64,000 bases of DNA from Sulfuricurvum sp. (GTDB lineage: Bacteria; Campylobacterota; Campylobacteria; Campylobacterales; Sulfurimonadaceae). The notes under the pieces were generated by a model. It was not told the origin of the DNA. It was given only the letters and a program-made list of their open reading frames with translations, and did not search any database. The stretch spans positions 62,001 to 126,000 of the forward strand of contig NZ_JAQUHV010000003.1 of the NCBI RefSeq assembly GCF_028681615.1, in the 5' to 3' direction. This document shows positions 16,337 through 26,149 of this stretch, one piece after another. The position numbers were made by a program, and so were the translations under genes. Numbering within the stretch: the first letter of the stretch is position 1; every line of letters begins with the position of its first letter.

Positions 16337-16795
16337 TTATACCATCGTTTTTCGTAACACATCGATCGGCATTACAAACATCGCTTTAAACAGCGGCGAT
16401 ACCCGTGTCGTTTTATCATCGATCACTTCCAATGCACTAAAACTAAACCCTTCGCCGTCAGCGGAATTTGTCGGGGTAACCGTAAATGTGAGCGGTTTGA
16501 GGGTGCGGATCATGTTGAGGATATTTTTGTGACGTTTGTCTTCTGCGGGAAGGAGGATATTGCCGTCTTTGGTACGTACTTTCGCCGATTCGACCAACAA
16601 TCTCCAGTTATCGGCATGGAGTGTTTTATTCCACGTCATGACACCATTGGAGTAGTTGATTTGTTTTTTTTCACCGACGATAATCCCCTCTCGGGTGGTT
16701 CGGATCGTTTCGGCAAGAGTGAGAAAAAAGTTTTTGCCTCCGACGGAATCGGCACATTCGCGCAAGAGTTCACCCAATGGTTGTTCAGTAGTCAT
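16337..16795 (-). CDS. Hypothetical protein (152 aa)
   Basis: I do not recognise a family. AAGGATAATTTT before the ATG at 16795 supports the start. The product is soluble, without signal peptide or membrane helix. It contains a conserved-looking segment TWNKTLHADNWRLLVESAKVR and a basic stretch (AEDKRHKNILNMIRTLK). It stands alone between the tRNA and the divergent ycgN gene and is probably monocistronic. Confidence 0.7.
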   Translation of the reverse strand: MTTEQPLGELLRECADSVGGKNFFLTLAETIRTTREGIIVGEKKQINYSNGVMTWNKTLHADNWRLLVESAKVRTKDGNILLPAEDKRHKNILNMIRTLKPLTFTVTPTNSADGEGFSFSALEVIDDKTTRVSPLFKAMFVMPIDVLRKTMV

Positions 16796-16880
16796 AAAAT
16801 TATCCTTTTCTTTATCCTCATCATATCCAAATAACGGTTCGAATAGAGGATTTTAACCCCGATTATGCTATTTTTCCGTT

Positions 16881-17339
16881 ATGAAACAACAAGAAACCGC
16901 CCCCTTTTGGGAAACAAAAACCCTCGAAGAACTGACCCCTGTCGAATGGGAAGCACTCTGTGACGGATGCGGGCTGTGCTGTCTGAACCGTCTGCAGGAT
17001 GAAGACGACGATACGGCTCCCATCTATTTGACACGTGTCGCGTGCCATTGTTACGATATTAAAGCAGGAAAATGCAGCGATTATGAGAACCGTTTTAAAC
17101 GGGTAGAGGGGTGCATGGGGCTCAATGTCGAACGTGCGGCCCAGTATGATTGGCTGCCTGAAACGTGTGCGTACCGCTTGCGCCATCTGGGCAAACCGCT
17201 TCCCTCATGGCATCCGCTGATCACCAAAGATCCCCTTTCGGTTCGCCCGTACGGGATGCATGCGTTGGATCCGATTTTGGAAAGTGATGACATCGAGTTG
17301 GAAGATTATATCGTCGATGAGGTTATCGAGGATTCGTGA
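16881..17339 (+). CDS. YcgN-family (UPF0260) cysteine-cluster protein
   Basis: A 152-residue cytoplasmic protein of the UPF0260/YcgN family. It carries the conserved cysteine cluster CDGCGLCCLNR near residue 32, followed by ACHCYDIKAGKCSDYENR and ETCAYRL. These suggest metal or Fe-S binding, but the function is not established. The C-terminus is acidic and Ile-rich (LEDYIVDEVIEDS). Its 3' end overlaps the converging flhX gene by 17 bases. Confidence 0.92.
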   Translation: MKQQETAPFWETKTLEELTPVEWEALCDGCGLCCLNRLQDEDDDTAPIYLTRVACHCYDIKAGKCSDYENRFKRVEGCMGLNVERAAQYDWLPETCAYRLRHLGKPLPSWHPLITKDPLSVRPYGMHALDPILESDDIELEDYIVDEVIEDS

Positions 17340-17574
17340 TTTTGTAGATAAAACTAAACACTTCCGCCACTGCGAGGTAGAGCTTTTCCGGAACTTCACG
17401 GTCCAGCTCCACTTTGCTCAACATCTCTACTAAATCTTCATCTTTTTTGATCGGCAGGTTGTGAAGCTCGGCGATTTTGATAATGTTTTCGGCAGTGACC
17501 CCTTGCCCTTTTGCGACGACGCGGGGGGCGTTTTCTTTTGCCGGATCATAACGCATTGCGACCGCTTTTTTCAT
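17323..17574 (-). CDS. flhX: FlhB C-terminal-domain homologue (FlhX)
   Basis: An 83-residue stand-alone copy of the cytoplasmic C-terminal domain of the flagellar export-switch protein FlhB. It reads KKAVAMRYDPAKENAPRVVAKG and continues IIKIAELHNLPIKKDEDLV. It therefore begins just where the segment released by FlhB autocleavage at NPTH begins, and lacks the NPTH itself. Similar FlhX proteins in Campylobacterota can substitute for the cleaved domain in controlling rod/hook versus filament export. Its ATG overlaps the FliK-like stop (ATGA), so hook-length control and the switch part are translated together. Confidence 0.9.
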   Translation of the reverse strand: MKKAVAMRYDPAKENAPRVVAKGQGVTAENIIKIAELHNLPIKKDEDLVEMLSKVELDREVPEKLYLAVAEVFSFIYKITNPR

Positions 17575-19040
17575 ACTTTCACCTCAAAGCCCAGATCGGA
17601 ACCGTTTGTGTCGCTGCCATAGGTCTCTTTCAACGGAGATTGTGTCTCTTTCATTTCAAAAACCCGTATCGCTCTGGGGGTTAATCCGGCATCGATGAGC
17701 AAGGACCGCAGGGTGCCGATATTGTCATGAATAAGGGTTTTGAGTTCCGGTTTTTCGGTATGGGCCTGGATTTCCAGCTGGTTACCCTCATACAGTGCCA
17801 TCATCAGATTCAGTTCTCCGTACTCTTTTAGGCGGAGATTGATTTCGCAGTAAAATTTTTTGTCCGAGGTTTTTTTAAACGCCATAGAGCCCTCTTCGAG
17901 CTGATCCCATGCGAAAGGGATGTAGATGGAGTTCGACGACCCGATATAGGAAGTGATTTGGTGATAATCGATTTGGGCTAAGAGTTTGTCGGTTTGTTCC
18001 AGCAGTTTCGGAGCATTCGGATCACTTGATTGGGTGAGCTCTTCGCGCAAAGAGAGGAGATTGGATTTCAGATCATTTTCCATCGATTCTTTGAGAAACG
18101 TGTCTGTAACCAGTGTTTTGGGATCGGTGAATGCATCCAGTTTCGTGATAATTTGAGAGAGTTCCTGGGTGATGTTTCCTTCTTTAACGGCACTTTTGAG
18201 ATTCTGGGTAAATGTCTTCAACTCTTCGCTCGGGGCATTATCCAAATTTTTGAGGAGTTTTTCGATGGAATCGAGCAACGTATTCGTATCGGAGGCATTG
18301 CTGGATAAGAGGGTTCCGTAAAGCTGTGAAAGGGCCGTCTTGATCTCCTGCACGGCACTGAGCTGATCGAGCTTTTGGGCTAGGGCGGAGACCTCTTTAG
18401 AATACAGCGGATCACTTTTGGAGATCAGTGTGTGGAGATTTTCGGTTACTTTTTTCAGTGTATCGGTCAGGACGAGGGCACTTTTTAAGTCGTGTGACGC
18501 TGTAGAGAGAACAGGGCTTTCCAAAAGGGTTGAAATCTGTTGATGAAGGGCTTTTGCCTCATTCAGGGGGCTTTTTGTGAGAAGAGTGCGAAGCTGCTCA
18601 AAGGTTTGGGTCAGATCAGGTATTTTTTGCAATGCGGCGGCAAATTTGGACTCCATGAAAACCCCGCTGGAAGCCATCTGCGTTTTAAGCGTTTTGCTGT
18701 CAATAAGATCGATATTTTTGAGAAATTTTTCCATCACGGCGATTTTAGGGGAGAGATCGGGAGATGTTTTGAGCTCTTTGAGAAGCGATTGCAGATTATC
18801 GGTGAGGCTCCCCATATTTTTAAATGCGGCAGAGTTTTTTAATATATCGAGCAATACGGCATCCGATTTTGTTGCGGTGATTTTATCCTGAAAAACCGAG
18901 GTGAGGAGGGATTTGATATCTTTCCCCTCTTTGAGCTGTGAGAGCTGTTCAGGGGTGGCATTTTTGATCGCCTCGGCTAGGGCTTTATTTGTATTGGGCA
19001 GGATGATATTGAGCCGGGCATCGGTGTTTAGATTGATCAT
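17571..19040 (-). CDS. Flagellar hook-length control-like protein (FliK C-terminal domain)
   Basis: A 489-residue protein whose C-terminal part (about 370-475) matches the Flg_hook/FliK domain: YIPFAWDQLEEGSMAFKK, LRLKEYGELNLMMALYEGN and LIHDNIGTLRSLLIDAGL. The long N-terminal part is helical and Leu/Ser/Thr/Lys-rich with repeated 'LxSLLxxLxx' rhythm, as expected of a molecular-ruler region. It overlaps flhX by 4 bases. It could be the main FliK or a second FliK-like protein, since the other flagellar genes are not here. Confidence 0.85.
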   Translation of the reverse strand: MINLNTDARLNIILPNTNKALAEAIKNATPEQLSQLKEGKDIKSLLTSVFQDKITATKSDAVLLDILKNSAAFKNMGSLTDNLQSLLKELKTSPDLSPKIAVMEKFLKNIDLIDSKTLKTQMASSGVFMESKFAAALQKIPDLTQTFEQLRTLLTKSPLNEAKALHQQISTLLESPVLSTASHDLKSALVLTDTLKKVTENLHTLISKSDPLYSKEVSALAQKLDQLSAVQEIKTALSQLYGTLLSSNASDTNTLLDSIEKLLKNLDNAPSEELKTFTQNLKSAVKEGNITQELSQIITKLDAFTDPKTLVTDTFLKESMENDLKSNLLSLREELTQSSDPNAPKLLEQTDKLLAQIDYHQITSYIGSSNSIYIPFAWDQLEEGSMAFKKTSDKKFYCEINLRLKEYGELNLMMALYEGNQLEIQAHTEKPELKTLIHDNIGTLRSLLIDAGLTPRAIRVFEMKETQSPLKETYGSDTNGSDLGFEVKV

Positions 19041-19148
19041 ACTGAAAATAATAACACAGATTCTGTTTTTATAAAATTGTTGAAATGAATATTATAAAAA
19101 ATTATTGCAAAAGAGGTCAAAAATGTTTTGAAAATGAAAGAAGACTGC

Positions 19149-19154
19149 TATAAT
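19149..19154 (+). promoter_or_regulatory. Extended -10 promoter of the PhnD-like / kinase / GGDEF operon
   Basis: TGCTATAAT (core 19149-19154) stands 31 bases before the ATG at 19186, with AAAGGA as the ribosome site. Confidence 0.6.
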
Positions 19155-19185
19155 CTTTTCATTCAGCTCCTTTAAAAGGAACCAT

Positions 19186-19995
19186 ATGCGCACTCTTATC
19201 ACTTTGTTTATCAGCACTGTTTTGATCGTTTCCCTTGAAGCAAGAGTATTGGTATTCGGTGTCGTTCCCCAGCAAAGTCCGATTGAATTAATAAAAGATT
19301 GGCAGCCTGTGATCGCCTATCTCGAAAATGTTACGGGTGAAAAAGTAGTACTCAAAATTGAGCGTTCTATTCCCGAATTTGAGAAAGTACTCTATAGCGG
19401 CGGATATGACATCGCCTATATGAATCCTTACCATTATGTGCTTGCCCATAAGCGTCAGGGGTATACTGCCGCAGTCAAAGATGAGAAAAAAGTTGTCGGG
19501 ATTTTAGTCGTCCGCAAAAACAGCGGGATCAACGACGTCTCTATGCTCAAAGGCAAACAGTTTCTTTTCCCTGCACCCGACGCGTTTGCCGCGACACTGC
19601 TGACAAAATATGAGTTGTTAAAGAAATACGGGATCGATGTAAACGGAGAAAAGAAGTATCGTTATGTTAATTCGCATGATTCGGTTTATAAAGGTATTGC
19701 AAGGGGGGTAGGTGATGTGGGAGGCGGTGTTGAACGAACCTATAACAGCCTTGATGACCAAGAAACCAAAGAATCGCTCACCATTTTGTACAAAACGAAA
19801 GGGTATCCCAGCCATCCGATAGCATTTAACCCGTCTCTCCCCGCCCATATCAGAACAAAGATAACAAAAGCACTGTTGGAGATGCCCGTACAACTGGTCA
19901 CATCGATCAATATGAAACATCTTGTTGCAGTGGATGACACATCGTATGACGAGATACGGGATATCGCGGTCGCACTTCCGTTAACACAAGACTAA
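19186..19995 (+). CDS. PhnD-like periplasmic substrate-binding protein
   Basis: A 269-residue type-II periplasmic binding protein of the phosphate/phosphonate (PhnD) class. The signal peptide MRTLITLFISTVLIVSLEA is followed by VLVFGVVPQQSP (first strand and anion loop), GGYDIAYMNPYHYV and the hinge region SHDSVYKGIARGVGDVGG. No ABC permease or ATPase is near. Instead a hybrid histidine kinase begins 3 bases downstream. PhnD-like proteins paired with kinases (for example AioX with AioS) act as ligand receptors, so sensing rather than uptake is the likely role. The ligand is unknown; oxyanions are plausible. Confidence 0.9.
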   Translation: MRTLITLFISTVLIVSLEARVLVFGVVPQQSPIELIKDWQPVIAYLENVTGEKVVLKIERSIPEFEKVLYSGGYDIAYMNPYHYVLAHKRQGYTAAVKDEKKVVGILVVRKNSGINDVSMLKGKQFLFPAPDAFAATLLTKYELLKKYGIDVNGEKKYRYVNSHDSVYKGIARGVGDVGGGVERTYNSLDDQETKESLTILYKTKGYPSHPIAFNPSLPAHIRTKITKALLEMPVQLVTSINMKHLVAVDDTSYDEIRDIAVALPLTQD

Positions 19996-19998
19996 ACT

Positions 19999-22932
19999 AT
20001 GAAACTCTCATTTCGATATCGCTTTATTCTCTCGTTTTTAAGTATAGAGATTATTTTTATATCGTTAATCGTCTTTTTTAATTTTTCCTCACAGGCCAAA
20101 TTATCCCGCGCTCTCATCGATGAAAAAATTCAGACGGGGATAACCCTTTTCGCCGAAATGGCAAAAACACCTTTGGCGGTTTACGATCTCGGTACGCTTG
20201 ATGATCAAGCCGAAAGTTTCGTACATTTAAAAAATGTTGTTGCACTCCAAGTTTACGATAACCAGCAGAGAGTTATTTCCCATGCAACGTCGGATCCGAC
20301 GCTTGATCTTGACACTTTCACAGACGCATCAAATGATATCGTGCGGGGGGATAGAGCCTTTAGGCTGAAAATTTTTCCGATTGCCATAGATGGCGAAGTG
20401 CTTGGAAAAGCGAAAATTTTGTTTGAGATTACCGAAAGCCTGCATGCGATCGAGAAAAACAGATATTTGACGTTTTTACTCATCTTGATTGAGATCAGTA
20501 TCAGTTCGTTCGTCGCATATATTATCGGTAGAAAACTGACGAATGCTTTGAATGATCTGACTTCGTATGCTCAAAGTATTGCGCAAGATGATGACGCAGA
20601 TGCGATGGAAATCGGGACCAAAGGGGATGAAATATCGGTTCTCTCCGATACGCTGTACCTCATGCAGCTACGCATCACTGAACGTAATACAAAATTGAAT
20701 GAAGCCGTCAAAAAGCTTAAGGAAGACATCGTTCAACGAAATGAGCTCGAAAATAAACTGATTTATGAAAAAAGTATCAATAAAACATTGGTAGACAGCG
20801 CCAATGCCATCATTGCGATTATCGACCGTCACGGAGTCATGATCAATCTTAATCCGTTTGGTGAACGTTTCTGCGGATATAGCCAGGAAGAGGTGGCCTC
20901 CGAACCTTATTTCTGGGCCCGTTTTTTGCATCCGGAAATGCAGGATAAGGTATTTGGGATCATACAAAATGCTATTGACGGAAATATAACCGAAAGCTTT
21001 CAAAACTCATGGACATCCAAAGAGGGCGAAGAGAGGATATTTGAATGGTCGAATGCCCTGGTTTTGGATGAAGACGGAGAGATGCAGTATGTAACGACTA
21101 TCGGGCTTGATATTACAGAGCAGAGGGAACGTCAATTAGAACTCGAAAAAGCAAAAGAGGCGGCTGAAGCGGCGGCAAAAGCAAAATCGGATTTCTTGGC
21201 CAATATGTCTCATGAAATCAGGACTCCGCTTAATGGGATCATCGGTTTGACCGAATTGGTTCTGAACACCGAATTAGAGCCAAAGCAACGAGATTTTCTG
21301 GAAAAATCGAACATATCGTCTCATGCATTATTGGACGTTATCAATGATATCCTCGACTACTCAAAAATCGAAGCGGGCAAATTCGATTTGGAATATAAAC
21401 CTTTTGACCTTAACAGTGTAATGAATAACATTATGAGTCTTTTTGAATTTCAGGCACACCGAAAAGGGGTGGCTCTAACTTTGGATGTCACTATCAAAGA
21501 AAGCGTCATGATCGGGGATGCTTTGCGTTTGACCCAGATTCTGACCAATCTGGTCGGAAATGCGGTTAAATTCACCGAATCCGGGACAATCACGATTCAT
21601 GTTATTCAAGTAGATGATAATGAGGAGTGTTATACCCTGAAGTTCAGTATCGAGGATACGGGTATCGGGATGAATCTGGAGGCACAAGGGAAACTCTTTC
21701 AGGAATTCTCTCAAGCCGATACGTCTATTACGCGCCAATTCGGCGGGACAGGGCTGGGGCTGGCCATTTCCAAACAGCTTGTGCAGATGATGGACGGGGA
21801 TATCGGAGTAGAGAGTGAATCAGGGGTCGGAAGCACCTTTTTCTTTACAGTTAAATTCGGAAAGATGAAATCATTGCCGTATCAGCCATCAGATGAAAAA
21901 ATACTGATCAGTAAGGAGAGTTTGAACGGTCTGCGGGGTGCGCGTATTTTATTGGTAGAGGACAATAAAATCAACCAGGTTGTCGTAACGGGAATCTTGG
22001 AAGATATGGAGATTATTGTCGATGTCGCCGCAAACGGGATGGAAGCACTAAACCGGGTCGCAACAACGCTTTATGATTTGATATTGATGGATTTGCAAAT
22101 GCCGGTAATGGACGGTTTCGAAGCGACTAAAGTGATCAGGGCCATCCCTGAGTATAAAGAAGTTCCGATTATAGCTTTGAGTGCCGCCGTAATGCAAAAA
22201 GATAAAGAGCTGACTTCGGATGTCGGTATGAATGCGCATCTCTCCAAACCCATCAACAGCGATTTGTTGATTGAAATGTTAGTTCGATGGATAGAACCGA
22301 AGCAGCGTCTTGTCACAGAGAGCAAAACGATAAATAAAGCGGGTAATACATCGGAGAGCTTTGAAGGGATTGAGGGGATTAATACTAAAGAGCTCCTTGA
22401 GCGGATCGGAAATGATACCGAACGGATAAAACGGTATTTACTCTATTTTTGCGACGAATATGAAATGATCGATTCCAAACTTACCCCCGAAATGACAGAA
22501 ACGGAATCATTTAAACACACGATACATACATTAAAAGGGATCAGCGGGAATCTATCGATGGAAAAAATATTTGCACTCTCCGGAGCAATCGAATCGTCAA
22601 ATGATTCGGAGCAAATTAAATCACTGATGCCGCAGCTTTTTGAATCGGTAGGAAAAATGGTTCGGGATATACGAACTTATTATCAGGATAACGTTTCGGC
22701 TGTATCCGATACCATCTATAGTGAGGAAGAGATTGCAGAATTTATGGAGAGACTCATAATAGATTTGGAACACTCTTCCATTATCCAGGAAGAAAGAATG
22801 ACAACACTGGAGAATATGTTATATACTATCTGTAAGGAAGATGTACGTCAACAAGTTATTAAGCATTTGCGCGAGTATCAATACGATGAAGTATTAGTAA
22901 TACTTCGAAACATATTAGGTTCCATGAAATGA
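19999..22932 (+). CDS. Hybrid sensor histidine kinase (sensor-PAS-HisKA-HATPase-REC-Hpt)
   Basis: A 977-residue inner-membrane kinase. Membrane helix about 8-28, periplasmic domain about 30-152, helix about 156-176, then a HAMP-like linker, PAS (about 258-375), HisKA with [10 protein letters not shown] (His405), and HATPase with [12 protein letters not shown] and the loops DTGIGM and [10 protein letters not shown] receiver follows ([13 protein letters not shown], phospho-acceptor Asp near 700), then an Hpt domain (HTLKGISGN near 845), giving a full internal phosphorelay. It starts 3 bases after the PhnD-like gene and overlaps the next response regulator (ATGA). The Hpt probably passes phosphate to that regulator. 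Confidence 0.95.
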   Translation: MKLSFRYRFILSFLSIEIIFISLIVFFNFSSQAKLSRALIDEKIQTGITLFAEMAKTPLAVYDLGTLDDQAESFVHLKNVVALQVYDNQQRVISHATSDPTLDLDTFTDASNDIVRGDRAFRLKIFPIAIDGEVLGKAKILFEITESLHAIEKNRYLTFLLILIEISISSFVAYIIGRKLTNALNDLTSYAQSIAQDDDADAMEIGTKGDEISVLSDTLYLMQLRITERNTKLNEAVKKLKEDIVQRNELENKLIYEKSINKTLVDSANAIIAIIDRHGVMINLNPFGERFCGYSQEEVASEPYFWARFLHPEMQDKVFGIIQNAIDGNITESFQNSWTSKEGEERIFEWSNALVLDEDGEMQYVTTIGLDITEQRERQLELEKAKEAAEAAAKAKSDFLANMSHEIRTPLNGIIGLTELVLNTELEPKQRDFLEKSNISSHALLDVINDILDYSKIEAGKFDLEYKPFDLNSVMNNIMSLFEFQAHRKGVALTLDVTIKESVMIGDALRLTQILTNLVGNAVKFTESGTITIHVIQVDDNEECYTLKFSIEDTGIGMNLEAQGKLFQEFSQADTSITRQFGGTGLGLAISKQLVQMMDGDIGVESESGVGSTFFFTVKFGKMKSLPYQPSDEKILISKESLNGLRGARILLVEDNKINQVVVTGILEDMEIIVDVAANGMEALNRVATTLYDLILMDLQMPVMDGFEATKVIRAIPEYKEVPIIALSAAVMQKDKELTSDVGMNAHLSKPINSDLLIEMLVRWIEPKQRLVTESKTINKAGNTSESFEGIEGINTKELLERIGNDTERIKRYLLYFCDEYEMIDSKLTPEMTETESFKHTIHTLKGISGNLSMEKIFALSGAIESSNDSEQIKSLMPQLFESVGKMVRDIRTYYQDNVSAVSDTIYSEEEIAEFMERLIIDLEHSSIIQEERMTTLENMLYTICKEDVRQQVIKHLREYQYDEVLVILRNILGSMK

Positions 22933-24224
22933 AAGAAAATACTAAACAAAAAGTTTTAATGGTTGACGATGAACCGTTGAATATTTCGGTAGTGGCGGAA
23001 ATACTGTTCCATAAATACGACCTTATGGTCGCAACCAATGGTGAAAAAGCTCTCCAAATCATCACTTCGGAGACAAAACCCGATCTCATATTACTCGATA
23101 TTTTAATGCCGGGAATGAATGGATTTGAAGTGGCAAAACGGATCAAAGAGAATCACAACACCAGCCATATCCCTATTATCTTTTTGACTGCGAAACATGA
23201 TAATGAAAGCATTGTAAAAGGATTTGAACTCGGTGCTGCAGATTATGTTTCAAAGCCGTTTCAAAAAGAAGAGCTGCTCGTCCGTCTCAAGAATACCTTG
23301 CAAACGTTTAATCTCCGGAATACGTTAAACCGCGCCTTGGAAAAGAGCCAATCGTATGCAAAAACCATCGAAAAACAAATGGCGCTCATCGATAAAAATA
23401 TCATCATTTCTTCCACCGATTTAAATGGAAAAATCACCGAAGTCTCAGATGCGTTTTGCAGAGTATCAGGATTTAAAAAAGAACAGCTAATAGGCAGTAA
23501 TCATCGAATCGTAAGACATCCCGAGACGAAAACGGCGAAATTCGTAAAATTATGGGAGACCATCACGCAGGGGGAAACGTGGTGCGGAGAGCTCAAAAAC
23601 AGGGGTAAAAACGGCTCTTTTTATTGGTTGGATACAATGATTTATCCAATCTTTAACGAGTTGGGCGAAAAGATCGGATACACCGCAATAAGCCAAAATA
23701 TCACCGATAAAAAGCGGGTTGAAGAACTCTCCGTTACGGATCAGTTGACACGGCTGCATAATCGCATGTATTTAGAAAACAGTTTTCATAGGGAAATAAA
23801 ACGTTCAAAACGCTACAACTACCCTTTTTCCGTCATTATGCTGGATATCGACAATTTTAAAGAGGTAAATGATACCTACGGGCATGATGTCGGAGACCGC
23901 GTATTGATTGCGATCTCGGCCATATTGTCGGGGCATATACGGGAAACGGATATCCTCGGACGATGGGGCGGTGAGGAGTTTTTAATTATCTGCCCTCATA
24001 CAAACGTTTCGGATGCATCGGTTCTGGCAGAAAAATTGAGAAGCTCCATTGAAGAATATCCGTTTGAAACCCTAGGCCATAAGACATGCAGTTTCGGTAT
24101 ATCCGAATTTGATTTAAAAGATGATGATTACAAAGAGGTGAGTAAAAGAGCGGATGAAGCCCTTTATTCTGCCAAAAAGAATGGTCGAAACCGTGTCGTT
24201 GTATTTGAATCCATGCACGAATAA
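22929..24224 (+). CDS. Response regulator with PAS and GGDEF domains (diguanylate cyclase)
   Basis: A 431-residue cytoplasmic output protein. The receiver (residues 8-125) has the acidic pair VDDEP and phospho-acceptor Asp57 (LILLDILMPGMNG). A PAS domain follows (about 145-260). The GGDEF domain (about 270-430) has LTRLHNRMYLE, a RETD inhibitory site and RWGGEEF, so it should be an active, product-inhibited diguanylate cyclase. It overlaps the hybrid kinase by 4 bases and is its obvious partner. The operon therefore converts a periplasmic ligand into c-di-GMP. Confidence 0.95.
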   Translation: MKENTKQKVLMVDDEPLNISVVAEILFHKYDLMVATNGEKALQIITSETKPDLILLDILMPGMNGFEVAKRIKENHNTSHIPIIFLTAKHDNESIVKGFELGAADYVSKPFQKEELLVRLKNTLQTFNLRNTLNRALEKSQSYAKTIEKQMALIDKNIIISSTDLNGKITEVSDAFCRVSGFKKEQLIGSNHRIVRHPETKTAKFVKLWETITQGETWCGELKNRGKNGSFYWLDTMIYPIFNELGEKIGYTAISQNITDKKRVEELSVTDQLTRLHNRMYLENSFHREIKRSKRYNYPFSVIMLDIDNFKEVNDTYGHDVGDRVLIAISAILSGHIRETDILGRWGGEEFLIICPHTNVSDASVLAEKLRSSIEEYPFETLGHKTCSFGISEFDLKDDDYKEVSKRADEALYSAKKNGRNRVVVFESMHE

Positions 24225-24330
24225 ATCGAGGTTTAAACTTTTCCCATTCACGATACCGTTTTAAAAATATTGCCTAACTTAGAGTTGGAAATTGGTAGAA
24301 AAAGTATACCGATTTGTATGATTTTTGCTC

Positions 24331-24336
24331 TATACT
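24331..24336 (+). promoter_or_regulatory. -10 box of the phasin-like / ABC1 operon
   Basis: TATACT in GCTCTATACTTC, 27 bases before the ATG at 24364, which has CAGGAGAG as ribosome site. Confidence 0.45.
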
Positions 24337-24363
24337 TCTCTATTACTCAACAGGAGAGACACC

Positions 24364-24618
24364 ATGCTAAAAGAGTTGTTTTATACGGGAATGGGCGGAG
24401 CGTTATTGTTAAAAGAACGGGTTGAAGAGGAACTCAAAAAGCTCGAAGAGAAAGGGAAACTCAGTGCTACGGATTCCAAAAGCTTCTTGGAAGGGTTGAA
24501 AACACGGGGCGAAGATGAAGAGAAACGGGTGAAAGAAGAACTGAAAACTGCAATCAAAGAGGTGATTGAAGAACTCGGCATTGCTACGAAAAAGGATATT
24601 GAAGCGTTACGAGGGTGA
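24364..24618 (+). CDS. Phasin-like coiled-coil protein
   Basis: An 84-residue, highly charged helical protein. CAGGAGAGACACC before the ATG at 24364 fixes the start. After a short hydrophobic N-terminus (MLKELFYTGMGGALLLKE) it is almost all Glu/Lys helix (RVEEELKKLEEKGKL), resembling the PhaF/PhaI-type 'phasin' group that often stands next to ABC1/UbiB kinases. A granule role is not implied, as no polyester synthase is in the window. It overlaps the kinase gene as GTGA, so the two are co-translated. Confidence 0.8.
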   Translation: MLKELFYTGMGGALLLKERVEEELKKLEEKGKLSATDSKSFLEGLKTRGEDEEKRVKEELKTAIKEVIEELGIATKKDIEALRG

Positions 24619-26147
24619 ATTCTTTGTATTCGCCGTATCGTCTTTGGAGTGTATTCCGGCTCTTACTGTCGTTTTATCTGCTGCTGAAAAAGAGGGAGCA
24701 TTTTTTAGGAATTCCCCCCCTTACTCCTGAGAAGCTGGCAGTAACAATCACGGAATTGGGGGCAAGTTTTATCAAACTGGCTCAGGTATTGGCGACCCGA
24801 AACGATTTTTTCGATGAAGCGTATTTAAATGCGCTCAAAACACTGCATGATGATTTGCCTCCTATGCGTTCCACCGCATATGAGAGGGTGATGGCAAAGG
24901 CGTTTCCTACTCTTCCGTTTGTCCGTTTTAATCCACAGCCTATCGCATCCGCATCGATCGGTCAGGTACATGAAGCGTGGCTGGATGAAGATACCAAAGT
25001 AGCGGTAAAACTTCGGCGTGAAGGGATCGAAAAACGTGTTCGTGCGGATATTCGGATACTCTCAATCTTTAACCGACTCTTTAAACCTCTCTTTTCCCAT
25101 ACGACCCGCCATTCCATCGAATCGGTCATCGCCGAATTTTCGACAATGATCGTCCAAGAGTGCAGTCTGAATCAGGAACGGATGAATTTGGAAAAATTCT
25201 CTCTCATGTATGCAGATGCGGGGATCATTTTTCCGAAAAGCTACGGAGCGTTCAGTTGTGACGATGCATTGGTGATGAGTTTTGAAGAAGGGTGGCGGTT
25301 TGATGACCGCGCCAGTATCCTATCACGCGGTTTTGACATCAAATCCCTAATCGATAAACTGGTACGGTTTTACACTGATCAAATGCTGGTCAAAGGGTAT
25401 TTCCATGCCGACCCTCATCCGGGGAATCTGCTGGTCAATCCGGAGGGCAAACTCGTATTACTCGATTTCGGGATGGTGAAACGGGTGCCGAATGATACCC
25501 GTATCGCAATTATCGAACTGATCCGTGCCGCGAACGAGCGGGATTTCGAAGGGTATGTGAGTGCCGCAAAACGATTGGGGACGGTAGCGTACGATGCTCC
25601 CGCGGCAGAACTTGCCGAGTTTACGGAACGGATGTTCGATATTTTCGGAAATGATGCCCTCGATAGCGGAAGTATGCAAAAACTGGCTTTTGAGGTATTG
25701 GAGCAAACCCGAAACCTCCCCTTTAAACTCCCGCAAGAGGCGATCTATATTCTGCGTGTGAGTGCCATCGTCGAAGGGCTCGGGACAACGTATATCGAAA
25801 ATTTCAACGGCATCAAAGACATTCTCCCGATTCTGCAGCGTAATATTCCCCGGGCGTTGGGGATGAAAGAATCGATCTTCGAGGCGTTGATCGATGAGAT
25901 CAAACATATTCCCGACGATATAGCTGCGTTTCGTCATCTGATCCGCAGAGCAAGCAAAGGGGAACTGCAAGTGGAACTCTCACCGCAGCAATATGAGCTG
26001 ATGAAAAAAGAGTTGCGGGATGCAACTGCACCTCTTTATATTGCACTGGTTTTACTTTTGGGAGCAGTCGGGTCATGGATGGCAGGAATGAGCGAGATTG
26101 CCTATATCCTATTGGGTGCTGCTATGATGCGGCTTTGGTATCGATAG
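24615..26147 (+). CDS. ABC1/UbiB-family atypical kinase
   Basis: A 510-residue membrane-associated protein of the ABC1/UbiB/AarF family, which supports quinone biosynthesis or lipid handling. The start is GTG at 24615, overlapping the phasin-like stop. Family motifs are visible: FIKLAQVLATR (KxGQ-like segment), ASASIGQVHEAWL, VAVKLRREG (Lys), YFHADPHPGNLLV and LLDFGMV (metal-binding DFG). Two hydrophobic C-terminal helices (LYIALVLLLGAVGSWMAG and IAYILLGAAMM) anchor it. In this phylum menaquinone is the main quinone, so a UbiB role is by homology only. Confidence 0.93.
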   Translation: MNSLYSPYRLWSVFRLLLSFYLLLKKREHFLGIPPLTPEKLAVTITELGASFIKLAQVLATRNDFFDEAYLNALKTLHDDLPPMRSTAYERVMAKAFPTLPFVRFNPQPIASASIGQVHEAWLDEDTKVAVKLRREGIEKRVRADIRILSIFNRLFKPLFSHTTRHSIESVIAEFSTMIVQECSLNQERMNLEKFSLMYADAGIIFPKSYGAFSCDDALVMSFEEGWRFDDRASILSRGFDIKSLIDKLVRFYTDQMLVKGYFHADPHPGNLLVNPEGKLVLLDFGMVKRVPNDTRIAIIELIRAANERDFEGYVSAAKRLGTVAYDAPAAELAEFTERMFDIFGNDALDSGSMQKLAFEVLEQTRNLPFKLPQEAIYILRVSAIVEGLGTTYIENFNGIKDILPILQRNIPRALGMKESIFEALIDEIKHIPDDIAAFRHLIRRASKGELQVELSPQQYELMKKELRDATAPLYIALVLLLGAVGSWMAGMSEIAYILLGAAMMRLWYR

Positions 26148-26149
26148 AT

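Noticed and set aside
19041-19185. Sigma-54 promoter for the FliK-like gene
   Set aside because: The best match (TTGACC...TTGCAA) lacks the GG of the -24 element, which is essentially invariant.
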